From the NCBI GenBank assembly GCA_947034895.1, contig OX344762.1:38482760-38546759 (forward strand): a stretch of 64,000 nt of DNA, written 5' to 3'. Numbering within the stretch: position 1 is the first letter of the stretch; each line of letters starts with the position of its first letter. The position numbers and the translations under genes were made by a program. Under the pieces are notes generated by a model. That model was not told where the DNA came from and searched no databases. It saw only the letters and a list, made by a program, of their open reading frames with translations. This DNA comes from Rhytidiadelphus loreus (taxonomy: Eukaryota > Streptophyta > Bryopsida > Hypnales > Hylocomiaceae). This document shows, in pieces, positions 34,522-47,060 of this stretch.

Positions 34522-37351
34522 ATGGCGGTGGCCGTGGGGCGCCATGTTGCAGTACCGGGGGTGTCTTGTAGACTCTCGAGCCGTCGATGTCCGCTGAAGG
34601 AAGCGACGTCGTGGAATGCGTTTGTGAAAGTGTCGTCGCCGTCCAGCAGCGGCAGAGCGTCTCTTTCGTGGCACGTTTCGGGCCAACCTGCTGGCGTCCG
34701 CTGTGCAGGCCAGGCCAGAAGGCGAACTGCCGCCAAGGATTTATTTGTCGACGCAGACGTCGTGGAGTTGGTAACGTCGCCACCCCTCCCTCTACACCGA
34801 CAGAAAGTTTCCAGTTTGATAACTTTGCTGGCATAGAGGCAGCTATGGTGGATTAGTGACTGACTTGTGAATAGAATAGGAAACCTGTATCTTTTATGGA
34901 TCCTGTTCTTTTAATTTATGAATCCTGTTCCACTCACAGATCAGTCACGAATCCATCTCTTGAATTTCGGAAATTTTCCATTTTGATAACTTTGATGGCA
35001 CAGAGACAGCATGGAGATTTTCATCATTCAGGAAAGTTTCGATCCATAATTGCTTTATGTTTGAGGAAGGAGCTACATCGTACTAACAAGGGTGATGTTT
35101 GATATGACAGGATTCGACCAATGAAATCCAGTTGCACTACGTGAAAGATACTTCTGGTAAATTCAGCAACGTAATCTTCGTGTAATTCTTCGAGTAACTT
35201 AAAAAAAAATTCTGGACCTAAAGTTCAACTCCGTCTTGCTATTGTCGTACTCATGGTGGAGCCTTGTTGTGCAGGTGCTGTCGATGGTCTAGCTTCATTA
35301 TCAGAGTTTGAGGGACTATTGCCACAGATGTGCCAGGAAGTGGCGAAATTGGATGAAGGGTCAACAATCTTCCTTGTGGGCATGATGGCGTCGGGGAAAT
35401 CAACAGTCGGAAGAGTTTTGTCCGACTCCCTTGGCTATACATTTTGCGACAGGTACCGTTACGTTGTAATTTGAGGTGTTTGATATATTACTCACTTGAT
35501 TATGTTTCTTACATAACTCAGTTTTTGTTACATAGTAAGGGTTGTATGTTTGACCAAGAATGGTCTTTTTCAAATGCATTTGCATAAATTGTGTTGGTTT
35601 GTGTTGCTTGCAGTGACGAGGTGATTGAAGGCCTTGTAGGTGGTCTGCCTGTCAAAGAGATTTTCCGGCAGCAGAGTGAGTCTGCATTCAGAGATCTCGA
35701 GGTATGCTTTGTTGAAGCTTCTCTTTGGTTCATGGCGATTCACTCAGCCATATCTAATGACACTCTTTAATTGCGCATTCCCTGTATATCCTCAGAATCT
35801 GTTCCACATGTCCAATTGTAAAAACATCTGATAGCCCATTTGTTCTCTCCAGGCAGTGTCATTAGAGGGGGTTGAGTGTATCAGATTTTGCTTAGTCTTG
35901 CAATTTTCACTACAATTTGCTTCCTTTTTATGTAATTGAATCTTTTGCAAATCATAAAGAGCATCATAAGGGAGTGGAAAGAGGAACGGAGAGCAGTGTT
36001 TTCTTCTGGGGTTATTATGTGCATTTGGAGATGGTTTCTTCTTTTCTATAAATTTAAGACTTGTAACTTTGTAGTTCTGGTTCTGGTTTCACAGACTCGT
36101 GCATTGCAGCAGCTCTCCGTGTCCAACTCCTTGGTAGTTGCAACTGGTGGTGGTGCTGTTTGTCGCGACGAAAATTGGTACATATCATCCTATTGCTCTT
36201 AACGTTAGGTGTCTTATGCTTTTTTGAACAAGGTTTGCTTTTGAAACTTGACCTGATCTCTGAGTTTTTGTGTCTTGTGTGGTCTATGCAGGTCTTACTT
36301 GCTGGACGGTATTGTCGTCTGGTTGGACGTGCCAGTGGAGGATCTTGCCAAACGGGTGACCACAGTTGGCACAGAGTCACGTCCGCTTTTGGGTAGCGAC
36401 TGTTCAGATTTTGAGAAAGCTTTCTCAAAACTGACAAAACTGATGGATGCAAGAGAGAGACACTATGCAAGGGCTCATTGTAGGTTATCCTTTCGAGGTA
36501 TACATCTATTCCCTTTTCCCTTTCTTCCCAAGGCTCTTTGCATGTTCAACCTTTTATATTATCCTGTGACTTTGTAAAGTCTATATCAGAAAGCGCTCTC
36601 TCTCTCTCCCTCTCCTAAGGTAACAGGACCTAATTGTGACCTGTTTGCAAAACCGTCCCATCTTGATTATTGCTTACAATGTACAGCCTCCATACATGAG
36701 AGCCTAGGGTCGATTTTAGGTCTATCACTTTTCAGCACTCTGAAAATTCATAGTTTATTCATTTGGAGTCCAAAAAGTGCATTCTAAGATGATTTAGACT
36801 CCTCATACAACTACCAACAATGTCCAACAAAACCCTTTTCCATGCTCAAACCCTAATTCGGACGCATTTATGTGATTTTACCTATTAGGCATCCTTGTAT
36901 CTGTGGTTTGGTTTTGTACGCAGTGCATCTGTGTTCCCAATTACAGTGACTGCTGCAACATTATTTACTAAGTTGGAGAGTTGGGTGCAGATCTGGCGTC
37001 AAGTCTGGGATTGCCAGGAGTATCTGCACTTACACCCACTGCCATTGCAGTTCAGGTAAAAACGACTCTATTTGAAACCTCACTTTCAGTGCTTTCCAGG
37101 TCCGCTTCTGTTTTGAAGAGCCCCCTGCTAAGTTCACCTTTTTGTGAGTGATGCCACGTTATGCAAGACAGTTTTAAAATCAGAATTTTTAGCACATGAC
37201 TTTTGTAACCTGACTTGAATGTCTTTCCTTCCTTTTGCATTTTTGATGGCTTGTTCGGAAGTCTGACACAAAGGCTGCCTTTCAGGTACTGAGGGAAATT
37301 CAACACGTACTGCAGGAGGAGAAATTCATTCCCCCTCCTGTTGCCTTCTAA
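34522..37351 (+). CDS. SK: Shikimate kinase, plastid type
   Basis: Catalyses ATP-dependent 3-phosphorylation of shikimate in the plastid shikimate pathway. Eight exons: 34,522-34,770, 35,111-35,156, 35,275-35,452, 35,614-35,701, 36,095-36,177, 36,292-36,497, 36,991-37,055, 37,286-37,351. All introns are GT-AG with matching phases; 326 aa, near the usual ~300 for plant enzymes. Residues 1-~85 are rich in Ser, Ala, Arg and Val and poor in acidic residues at the start, like a chloroplast transit peptide. Walker A GMMASGKST is at 134-142, the shikimate-binding DSD at 157-159 with FRDLE following (R184), GGG at 205-207, the lid GTESRPLL with R245, and the distal R..Y near 270. VVWLDVP is close to bona fide plant SK rather than the SKL paralogues. 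The first donor (TTG/GTAACG) is weaker than the others, so the exact end of exon 1 is the least certain point. Confidence 0.9.
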
Positions 37352-38025
37352 GTGAGTATTATTTCAAAATACTTTTAGGAATATCATAAAGAAACACTTG
37401 TAGATTTCGACATCGTTTATACACGCCATTCTCCAACAATAGCCTGCTTATATCATAGCTTAGTCTAGTGAGAGATGATAGAAAAAATTTCACAGGGAAG
37501 GTGAGAGAGATGCCAGTAGATTACTCTTCAAGGAGAAGAATCATTTTTATTGCTGGCCCGTACCAGCAGATTAAAATGCTAAGAACATGCTTACTTCTTA
37601 GCATTTTCCCCTTCAGATTAGTGAGGGATCCGGCGCATAATGCGACTTCTGGCATTCGGAATAGTCAAGTAACTGAAACCTCCTTAGCTGGCGGCACACT
37701 GGAATTACATTATCATGAGTCAAGGTATCATAGCCTAAGTTACGGAGTATATATCACCAGCGCCTCCACAACGCTTGGCAACAAACTGAAGCAGAGAAAT
37801 CACTCTGTTACTCCTGTAGCTTGCTGCCCCTCTTTCTACATTACTACACTACTACTTGTGTCTCAGCGTCCACCTTTACACGGAAGCACATTGACTTGAT
37901 ATAAATGTACTCAAATGTACATAAAATAAGTTAAGCTTGGGTGCATGAATGGATTTCTTACTGGGAAGACATGTGTCTGATGAGTTGTAGATTCAGCATT
38001 TTTTAGGTGGGAATGTTCCATTCTA
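37352..38025. other. 3' flank of shikimate kinase; no further gene recognised
   Basis: Includes a 143-codon plus-strand frame at 37,468-37,899 without recognisable motifs; it could overlap the 3'UTR or be an old element. GC stays moderate until about 37,900, then falls. Confidence 0.35.
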
Positions 38026-38323
38026 AGGTAGTCTGCTCTTAAAGCGACCTCTTAAAGATTTGATTGCATTGGGGGGAAGCTAAATTCTTTGAAACAATTT
38101 TCAGTAAATTTTCGTAGGAAGAAAAATGAAATTGGCATTGAACCCAAGTTGTTTTATATGTTTTGGACCTTTGTGCAGTTAGTTATGAATTTTTGAAGTT
38201 GAAATGCAGCGGTCACTAAATGCGAGAACCTCTTGAAATGTACATTGTTGGTATATTGATGAAAGTCAAATGTACCTTTGTGTTAGTGGTTGCTTTTAGA
38301 GTAGGGTTGTTCTTAGAGTACCC
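38026..38323. mobile_element. MITE, AGGTA-type family, TA target duplication
   Basis: Left AGGTAGTCTGCTCTTAAAG and right complement GGGTACTCTAAGAACAA, with TA on both sides. The interior matches 11,509-11,833 (TTTTCAGTAAATTTTC, AAATTGGCATTGAACCCAAG, TTAGTTATGAATTTTTGAAG). 298 bp, about 0.7 kb downstream of shikimate kinase. Confidence 0.72.
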
Positions 38324-39106
38324 TACTTTTGAGGGGATTTTGATGTAGGGAGTCATCTTGTCTTTTGGCATAAGGAATTATTAAATAACATTGTATGGCT
38401 AGGTTGATTGTTTGCAACAAGCAAGAATGAAGTAGAATATTTCTATTTGTGACAAAAAAATTGATAAAGAAGGTATAAAGGTTAGAAAAACTAGCTTTTG
38501 TAGGGTTCAAAATTTTGAGCGAAGTGAGAAGGCATGTAGGAAGGAGAATAGGGAGGAGAGAGTTGGTTGCACGGTAACTAAATATTCAACAAACTTTTTT
38601 CTAAGTGTTTTGAAATTTTGAACTAAGTACAAGTACCTAGAAGCATCTCTTTTTTAGATTTAACAATCTCCTAATGTTAAATTCCAGGTTTTCTTTAAAG
38701 CGCAAAATGTTGAACCATTTAGTATGTACGGAGTAGGATACTATAGTAGAAGTTGTTAAATTCTTAACCTTTGTTTAAAATACATATATGTATTACTATT
38801 TACATATGAAATTTTTTAATAATTTAGTCTTATTGAAGTATGCATATCTCGAGGATGAATGTATTATGAAACTTTTGTGAGACGAGGATGAATGTATTAT
38901 GAAACTTTTGTGATCATCAGATAGTGCACCTAAAAGATCATTATGTTTGTATGAAATGTTTATCAAATACAAAAAAAAAAATTTAAAGTACTCTGGTTAA
39001 GTGAATAATAGGTGCAAGGAAAATTTTCAAAAGTGATTACAAATCAGTTCACCTATGATGCATTCAATAGCTCAAAAATGACATTGTACATGTGATCCAT
39101 TGTATA
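38324..39106. other. AT-rich intergenic with a small tandem duplication
   Basis: About 31 bp containing GAGGATGAATGTATTATGAA is repeated twice in tandem at about 38,851-38,914. No gene. Confidence 0.5.
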
Positions 39107-39346
39107 TTCCCTTCATCCCACTAAAAAACTCCAAAATGGACATATTGCATGTACTACTAAACTGCTCCATTTATTGTTTTTGATCATTGAGCAAGTGGTC
39201 TAGAATTCAAATCATGTGCATGTATCCAATCCCTCCATTCCAAAGTACTTGCTCAACAATCAACAATCAAAATCAATAAATGGAGCATGTTTAGTGGTAC
39301 ATGCACTATTTTTGATTTGGAGGTTTTTAGTAAGATGGAAGAAGTG
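39107..39346. mobile_element. Stowaway-like MITE
   Basis: Left TTCCCTTCATCCCACTAAAA and right complement CTTCTTCCATCTTACTAAAA, both continuing into CTCCAAA, form inverted termini of the CTCCCTCCGTCCC type with TA flanks. The arms continue inward (GCATGTAC.. / ..GTACATGC; TGCTCCATTTATTG / CAATAAATGGAGCA), so the 240-bp unit is largely foldback. Confidence 0.72.
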
Positions 39347-39481
39347 TAATTTTTGAAGTCATGCTTGTTTTGAACATACAATGATTTGCAAAGAATAATT
39401 TAGTGAACAACCACTTATAAGTAGTTTAGGGTCAAGATCAAGGTATGATTGTATGAAAAATGGAAGACATGGAGATCTATA

Positions 39482-39713
39482 CACTACAAGAGAAAGGGGT
39501 GTTTTAAGTATAGTCTTAGAGATAACATTTTAAGTAATGACCTTTTTAGGAGATTTTTAATAAGAATTTACAAGATATTTGTGTCTTTCTAGTAAAATTT
39601 TACTAGAAAGACACAAATATCTTGTAAATTCTTATTAAAAATCTCCTAAAAAGGTCATTACTTAAAATGTTATCTCTAAGACTATACTTAAAACACCCCT
39701 TTCTCTTGTAGTG
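39482..39713. mobile_element. CACTA-type palindromic MITE, near-perfect 232-bp hairpin
   Basis: Begins CACTACAAGAGAAAGGGGTG and ends with its exact complement. By reading both arms I find no mismatch over about 116 bases per arm, the centre being near 39,597. Flanked by ATA on both sides (39,479-81 and 39,714-16), the three-base duplication expected for CACTA elements. Non-coding; the absence of arm divergence implies recent origin or insertion. Confidence 0.92.
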
Positions 39714-39716
39714 ATA

Positions 39717-41871
39717 AGAACTTCTTGGATGCAATTTTTGAAAAACAATATTTTATTGAAAGGTATATAGTTTTAGATTCCTCTACTGCACCTTCCTTCT
39801 TGTAATCACCTTTTGGTAACAAAACTCAAACATATTTCTTTTTTTACTATCCTCAATCTTCAGGAGTTGACCAAACCAATTTCTTTCTCATCACCACATT
39901 TCTTTTACATTGTTGGTCAATTTCTTTTTTATGACAAGGCTAACTCCTTTATATAAGCATAATATAATTAGTGCATATAGAAAGTGCCCACATAAGGTGG
40001 AGGCACTAGTAGCCAATTATTTAAGCAATTTTGGAGCAAATGGTGAACAATATGAGGTCGTGGAAAAATTTTCCATGTAGGAAGATAGGAAATATGTTAA
40101 TTGCAAATTTTTCAGAATTTTATTTCCAAAATTATTGTGAATTTTGGGAGCCAAAAAGTGCACTTCACCAATAGCAAATGTCTAGAGTCTGTTTGATCAT
40201 TCAGGAACTACTTTTTTCCTTATTACTTACTACTTTCTTGTTCACTACTTGGGGACATGTGTCATAACTTTATTAGTCTCAATCTTGAAAGCACCAAAAA
40301 AACACATTCATAACTTTGGTTGGAAATTTGTTCTAGCCTTGGTTGGAAATATTGCACCCTACATGTTAGGTACTAGGTGTGGTTGACAATTGGTGCCTCT
40401 ACCTTAGTAGTCCTTTAGTCTAGGTACTAAAAGATTAAACTTCCATTAGTTGTTGAAAAGAACTCTTCAACTCCCATTGGTTGCTATTGGAAATTGTAGC
40501 ACTTAGGAATGAAGGGAGGTGGCAATTCACGGTTGAAATGTAAATGGTGGAAATTAAAAATCAAGCAATTAGGTGAGGCTACTTTAAGTTGAAATGAGTG
40601 TCCTATTTGCATGGTGATTTGGTATATCTAACATTACCAAAATTAAGTACAAGCGTTAGAAACTTTGAAAGATATGCTTGACTCATTTGTGGATAAAGTT
40701 GCGTAGGGAGGTTATCCATTTACAATGAAACAAGATAATATTATTCCCAATCATTTCATTATCTTATATAAAAGGGCTATATTTCATTACTAATCATTTA
40801 GAGGATTTTATACAACTAACCTCTATTCACTTCTTAATTTCAATGAATTCAATCCACACCTATATGCTATAGATTTGATTGACATCCTATTTTTTTTAAT
40901 GTTAGAGTGCAATATGTGCCACAAATCACAATAAATTTTACATTAGACAATACAATACATGTACAATATGATGCAAATTAATGCAAAATAAATCCTATGA
41001 CACATATTTTAATGGAATTTATTGATGGCAAGTCCATTAAAATTAAAGATCATATGATATATGAAAGCTATAGTTCCTTTATCTATTTTAAATTGAAAAA
41101 TGCTCAAAAATGAAATTATAAGAAATACAACTTCTCATGGTTTATCAGTCACTACCCAATGTGGCATCATATCATTTACAAGAATCTCATTTTCCAAGCT
41201 CTCTAAGTATCTTGAAAATGTATATTTGTTTATAGTGTGCTTGTGAATGGAACTTTTTTGGGTCCTAAAGAATATTATGCTACCTCCCTTTGTATTATAT
41301 TATCTATGAGAAATGTGGACAAATGAATGCATGAAGCATTTTACTACATCAACATCATATTTTGCACATTTGACATATCTTGAGTTATAACTTTGTAGTA
41401 ATGTACGAGACCCTATTTAAGCAACAATTTAGGGGCCAAAATAGTTGTACCACTATGTATCAATAATAAATGGTGAAGTATAATATTCTGACAAATTGTG
41501 TAATCTACCATTCAAAGAATTTTTGATAACCTATAATTCAATACATATACTTTGTGATACATAATTAACATTTCAATATTACACAATCCCAAACCTTCAA
41601 TTTTTTCTCTCCAAGACATTTCGCAATGAAGGAGTGCTTGACTTTGAACAGTCACCCAAGGCAAAGTTTTTCTCCAAATCAAATTCTTCTTTCTGGAAAT
41701 GGCAAGATAACTTGACGAAATATGTGTAAAAATTATATGAAATTTGAAAAACAGTACTTTTTTGGAATCCAGGTAGCACCTGTAGATGGTCAACAACCAT
41801 AAAATTTAGTTGAGGGTTTAGGCATTTAGAAGTAAGAGTTTTCAAAACTCAAATCTAACTTTCATTGAGCA
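39717..41871. other. AT-rich intergenic DNA, no gene seen
   Basis: No supported gene, RNA or bounded element. Anonymous frames only. Confidence 0.5.
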
Positions 41872-41875
41872 TTTA

Positions 41876-42765
41876 CTGGAAAGTCCCGAGGCCATATTTT
41901 TTGTCCAAACGACTCAAAACTACCACTTTTGCTACATTCACCTATGAAATAAAAATTTTAATTTTTTTTTAGAATCTAACCATAGGATCTTGTTCTAAAC
42001 TTGTCTTTGATCACGTGGTAAAAATCTTGTGATTTTTGACCATCTAGATTGAAAGATATTAGCATTCAAAGTGGAAGAAAAAAATTCTTTCACGAAGTTG
42101 CTATAATTGCCCGCAAAACAAAAAGTTCCATAACTTTCACATCACTAAACCAAACGGAATGCATAAAAGCTTCTCATTTAGAAGAAAATATAATCTACAA
42201 GAAAAAAAATATTAAAATTTTTATTTCAATTTTTTGTGGATATTTTTTGCTGCCCAATCTCCCCTATTAAAATTATATTGCTCCCGGGTACCAATTGGAA
42301 TAAAAATTATATTTTCGGAAAGCTCATCAAGTAGGAATTCCATAAATGGCACCCCCCTCCTAATGACATAATAGGGTGTTCTGAAACCAACAATAGCTAG
42401 CTTTGATGTTGATTTGAAAAGATTTGATTTGCTGAAATTTGATTGGCTTAAGACTTTATTAGGAACAAGTTCCAAAGGAAACCGTTTTAGGTGAAGCTAT
42501 GAGACAAGAATGGGGTCTGTATGAAAAATCCACAATTATATTCAATAAAATACTCAATTTTTGAAGATTTTTTTTTTTTTTTTTTTCTCAATGAATTTCC
42601 CATATCTTAGAGGCTAAAATGCTTATTTTAACCGTTTATGGTATTCCTACCTTAAGTTTATGTAACTTATGAAAAAATTTCAAAAAATTTCAATAAAAAT
42701 TGAGATCAAAGGAGGCTGCCCAAAATCCATTTTTGTCCCCCATACGGACACTGGGACTTTCGGGG
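41876..42765 (+). mobile_element. piggyBac-like non-autonomous element, family A, left end decayed
   Basis: The right end GGGACTTTCGGGG precedes TTAA at 42,766-69. The left end is recognisable but damaged (TTTACTGGAAAGTCCCGAGG from 41,872). The interior is collinear with 20,190-21,121 (CTCAAAACTACCA, AACCATAGGATCTTG, GACCATCTAGATTGAAAGATAT, GCTGCCCAATCTCCCC, CTCCCGGGTACC). It ends about 430 bp before the outer edge of the left palindrome arm. Confidence 0.75.
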
Positions 42766-42769
42766 TTAA

Positions 42770-43196
42770 GGGGTAAGAGTTATCAAAACTCTGGCATCTT
42801 CTTGTGTTTAAAAGGTATTCCGAGAAGCTGAAAAAAATGGCCTTCGGCAACGACGGGATAAAACTTTTTTTTTTAAAACGCCATATTTCCTAAAATTTAC
42901 CGCAACAATTAAACACGACCTTCACATGATTTCAATGATGATCAAATGATCAAAAGACCTATTCTTTCGCACACCAAAAGTATCCGAAACGAATCCTGAC
43001 TGATCCGAATAAAAGCACGTCACAAAAAAGGCCGGACAAACTACCAACTCAAACCAAAGGCATTCACTCCAAGAAACATGAACCCGTAAAAAAATACTGA
43101 ATCACAACAAACACAAATACATAAAGACTTCCCAGAAACCAACTCAATCACATTCCCGAGCGGTATTCAGTCACATGTAGAAACAACGCAGCACAG
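42770..43196. other. Outer flank of the left palindrome arm
   Basis: No gene. A 21-bp segment at 43,175-43,195 matches 54,530-54,550 outside the opposite arm, separated from the arm edge by only a small length difference; beyond that the two flanks differ. This shows homology once extended past the present arm boundary. Confidence 0.6.
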
Positions 43197-46100
43197 CCAC
43201 ATTGACCTCAATAAATTATGGGACTGCCCATGTTTGGCACTCCACTTCCGTCCGTCACAATGCAAAATTACATAATGCCATATCTCTCAATCGAACACAC
43301 AGCGCACGGTGACCAATTTGAGCCACCCTGGCCGTCGATCAGATTCTCTATGCTCACGAACGCTACGGACAGCCATACTACATAGCTGCATCAGTCTCAC
43401 GTCTGCGTCGATACACTATTCTAACCGAATGGGAATCACCAACCAAACAAGGAAGAACAGGTCCATCTTAAGGCAAACATTCTCCCTGCCCCCAAGCCAT
43501 AAGTCTGTACAGATTGTCCTCAATAACCCCTTCGGGCCACGGGATTCCCACGTCACCAACTTCCTAAACGCTCAAATCTAACTGAATCGAGGAGTCCTCT
43601 GGAGATTCCGAGAGCCATCGCTGATCATTCTTGTCAGCGACAGTCATTGGCCGAATCAAAACGCCGCTCCACATCGGAGGTCCAGCTACACGCTAACCTC
43701 AGACTCGAATTTGAAAATTCTCCATTGCAAAAACATGCCTTCCTACTCCGCCAAGACCTCCGCAGGGGGTTCCAGCCAGCTCCACACCTTCACCTCACCG
43801 CTGCTGTCTCCCGAGAACACGAGGTAGTTAGGGCCCACTTGCAGCGCACGCACCTCTTCCCTCGAAAACAGCTGACCACGTTCCGTAAACCTGCAACACA
43901 AAAAAGGAACCAAACCTTTCCAATCAGATAAAACACCCAAACACCCAGACCAAATCAAACACACCACACAAAACAAAACCATGCACCACTCGACACACTC
44001 GGCAATCACAACAACCTCCTCAGGACGCACACACAGCTCGCCCTCCACATCAAAAGAACTCGAGGCAACAACATCTGCCCTAATCCAATGCGTGAAAAAA
44101 TAAAACAGAAAACACACTTAGCAATCGGACACGAAAACGTACGTCGGGAGGTCGTAAAGCCGGACCGTGTTGTCGTTGTACGAGACCAGGAGCACCGGCT
44201 TGCCGGCCCTGTCCGTGCAACCGCACATCTTCAACGCACCTGCCAAAGTCACCTGCACACACACAAAAGGGGACGCACACTCGTCACATGACACGACCAA
44301 ACACCACCAAAACGACAGCACCAGGAAAAACAAAAGCCATCACGCATACATCCAAGACCTACGCAGCACAGCCAAAACGGTTCGAACGGTTCAAACACTC
44401 ACGCTGCGGGAATCCGCTGGACTCTCCTCCTCCGGATACGAGAACGTCAGCTCCAGCTGACCAGACGCGTTCACCGCCCATATCTGCTCACACACCAATG
44501 CCACGGCCGTCAACACATGTCAAACACACACCTGGCTCGCAACCAAAACAACGCACTCACTCGACACACACCGTACACCATGCAGAATAACGCCATCCCC
44601 AATGCAGACTAGTACCCAAACCCGAACAACAACACAACGACACACACGAACTCACCTTCACGGTGCCGTCCAAAGAACACGAAAGAAGAAACGAGTCCCA
44701 GCAAAGAAGATCCATCACCACGTTCGTGTGACCTTCCAGCGTCTGCACGCACTGCACGCTGGACATCTCCCACACCTGGACACCAACATCAAAAACGTCA
44801 CAATCTTCTCCCAACTCAAGAAAACAAACCAACTGGAGACTCCCACACCGCCACGCACACACACAGCGAAAAGCATCCCACATCCAACAACACAGAAAAA
44901 CACCAAAACATAGACCTCCGTCAACCACGGAAACCAGCCAAAAACAAAAAACAACAAAAACGCCAACGACATCGTCCAACACTCACCCGTATCGTCTTGT
45001 CCATAGAACCCGAGTACAGACGAGTCCCGATCAGCATCAGAGTTACCACAGGGCCCGTGTGACCGCTCATGGACGCTAAGGGCTCGAACTGGTTCGTCGC
45101 GGGGCTAAACTGCCACACCAATATCGTACCATCCTGGACACACAAATCACAATCCAACACACAAACAGTCAGAACACGTGCGAAACGCCCATCCTCTCCA
45201 GCGCTCAATCAAAAATAAACAGTACCAAGTGCATCACGCCATAACAACCACCGCTCCACGACCTCCCCAACCAATCAAAACCCTCCTCCAGGCAAACGCA
45301 ACAACCAACACACGGAAGAATCTCCACGCACGGAACACCCTTCCCTTCCAAACCAAGTAGGAAATGCGCTCTCACCTGAGTGCCCGCGAAAAGGAAGCCC
45401 TCCTCCGTCACGGCAAGCGCGTGCACTTGACCAATCGGACCACTTAAACTTTGCTGCTGCAACGTCGCCATGTGCCATACCTGCCACTCCCAGTCACGCC
45501 ATCAGCTACCGAATCCCAGGTTCCACGAGAAAACCCTAATCCAACGAATCCAAATCCACATAAATTGACATCGGAAACACACAACCGAACTCTTGGCCCT
45601 AATCACAGTGCACTCTCCCATCCACTCGATCGACGGAAAGGAACTGCAGCGATCGACGAATTCGACATCCAACAGTCACATTCCAGAACGCGATCCAAAC
45701 AAACCGAACAAAAAACGAAATTTTGAATCCTCGCTCACCTTCACCTCGTTCGGAAGGCCCACGAACAGCCAACCGGCTGCGCAAATCAAAGCGCCCACGT
45801 CCCCGCCCATAGCTGCCACATTCGTGCATTGACCCGTCGCGCAGTCCCACACTCGCACAGACTCGTCCTGGCTGCCCGTGTACAGCTGCGTGTGGCCCTC
45901 AGGAAGCACGATCGCACGGATCGCCTTCTCGTGACCCACCAGCATCGTCTTCATCTCCACGTCCGGGGCCGTCGTGTGCGCGTGCAGGAAGTTGCAGCTC
46001 TCGCCGCGGTTGCAATTGCCCTTCAGCCAGTACGTGCACGGCTTCTGCTTCGACGCGTGCGGCCTCGACTCGTGAACCCTAGCATCCCTCTGGCCCTGAC

Positions 46101-46811
46101 CGCCACGGCTCCCGCCGCGCCTTCCCCAGCGAGCAGACGGGTTCCGCTGACGACCCTGCCCTTGCCCTTGCCCCTGCTGGTTCTGGTTCTGCTGGTGGCT
46201 CCCGCTCGAGAATCCACCTACCCCGGAGTAACCCCAGCCGCCCGCGGACGCGTGCGCCTGGTTGATCTGCTCCCTCGCGTCCCGCACGCCGTCCCGCTCG
46301 TGGCGAGGGTCGTACGAGCTGTTCGCCCGCTTGCCATTCCCGGCGGAGCTGCCTCGCCCCGTCGTGCCCGCGCTCCCGGGATGCAGCCACTGGCAGTCCT
46401 CGCCCTTGTAGCACCGCCCCTCCTGCCAATACCGACACACCTGCGAGCTCTGCGGGCGGCCCCCGGCTCCTCCGCTCCCCGCGCCCGCGGGATGTCCCGA
46501 GCGCGAGTAATTGCGCTTGCTGCCCACCCTCGCGTGTCCGTCGTCCACTTCCATCCCCGCCATCGACTCCCTTCTACCCTAATGCATGCCCCACGGTTGC
46601 ACGACTAACATCGGCGCCCAACAACTGCAATTGCACGACGACGACTACAATCTCTTGCGATGTGTCCCCCAACGAAGGCCCTGCCCCTGCCGCTGCCGTT
46701 GCCGAAACAGAAGAGTGGCAACAGAGGAACCAAAACCTCGCACAACACAGAAACGAGGCTCGTCGCAATCCAACTTAAGTGCACTGAGTCACTACAATGA
46801 AAACAGTACGA
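43197..46811 (-). repeat. Left arm of a 3,615-bp inverted repeat
   Basis: Position x here pairs with 97,718 minus x in 50,907-54,521. All frames I compared on both strands, including intron and non-coding segments, mirror exactly. First mismatches are at 43,196/54,522 (outer) and 46,812/50,906 (inner). The arm holds one complete ZFWD gene, about 250 bp of its upstream region and about 545 bp past the stop. Confidence 0.93.
43743..46563 (-). CDS. ZFWD protein, CCCH zinc fingers plus WD40 repeats (copy 1)
   Basis: Mirror of the gene at 51,155-53,975, transcribed outward from the palindrome centre. Exons in reading order: 46,563-45,739, 45,480-45,376, 45,133-44,987, 44,775-44,656, 44,483-44,403, 44,252-44,143, 43,890-43,743. 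GT-AG introns, 511 aa. Two CX7CX5CX3H fingers (C43-H61 and C176-H194) flank a Gly/Gln/Arg-rich linker with QGQGQGRQR. WD40-type repeats run from about 203 to the end (VGHEKAIRAI, GSQDESVRVWD, MSGHTGPV, GSMDKTIRVWE, LEGHTNVV, SLDGTVKIW, GEVKVWSW). This is the architecture of plant ZFWD1-4 proteins, thought to be nuclear RNA- or nucleic-acid-linked; the target is unknown. The coding sequence appears identical to copy 2, so both should make the same protein, while the distal upstream regions differ. Confidence 0.9.
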
Positions 46812-47060
46812 GGGTCAGTATCCATGATGGCCCAAGTGGAAGTGAGCATCCTCAAGAACGCAATCCCATCAGCTATTTGCGTGGGGCCGAAGCTTTCACC
46901 TTGTGCAGCAGGAGCAGCAAGTCGTTTTTGATTCTTCAGTTTCGGGAGGCTGCGTGCGTGCGACAGAGGAAGCGAGTGCGAGAGAGGGCATGTCTAATAA
47001 GCATCCTCTGTTTTCCTGGGTCTGCTAAAACCCTAATTACAAATTCTCACCAGGTTAGTT
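46812..47060 (-). promoter_or_regulatory. Upstream region of ZFWD copy 1, diverged homologue of 50,660-50,906
   Basis: Directly beyond the identical arm, the sequence aligns with the opposite side only with many substitutions and indels: GATGGCCCAAGTGGAAGTGA, GAACGCAATCCCATCAGC, GCGTGGGGCCGA and GCTAAAACCCTAAT are shared. The AAACCCTAA motif near 47,027 is typical of plant promoters of growth-related genes. This is probably the promoter. Confidence 0.6.

Noticed and set aside
37468..37899. 143-codon frame downstream of shikimate kinase
   Set aside because: No motif, no splice context and no neighbour support. Kept only as a remark on the 3' flank.
45829..46608. 259-codon plus-strand frame opposite ZFWD exon 1 (and its mirror at 51,110-51,889)
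   Set aside because: It is antisense to a very GC-rich exon with clear CCCH and WD40 coding. The arginine/leucine/valine-rich product has no domain and arises from composition.
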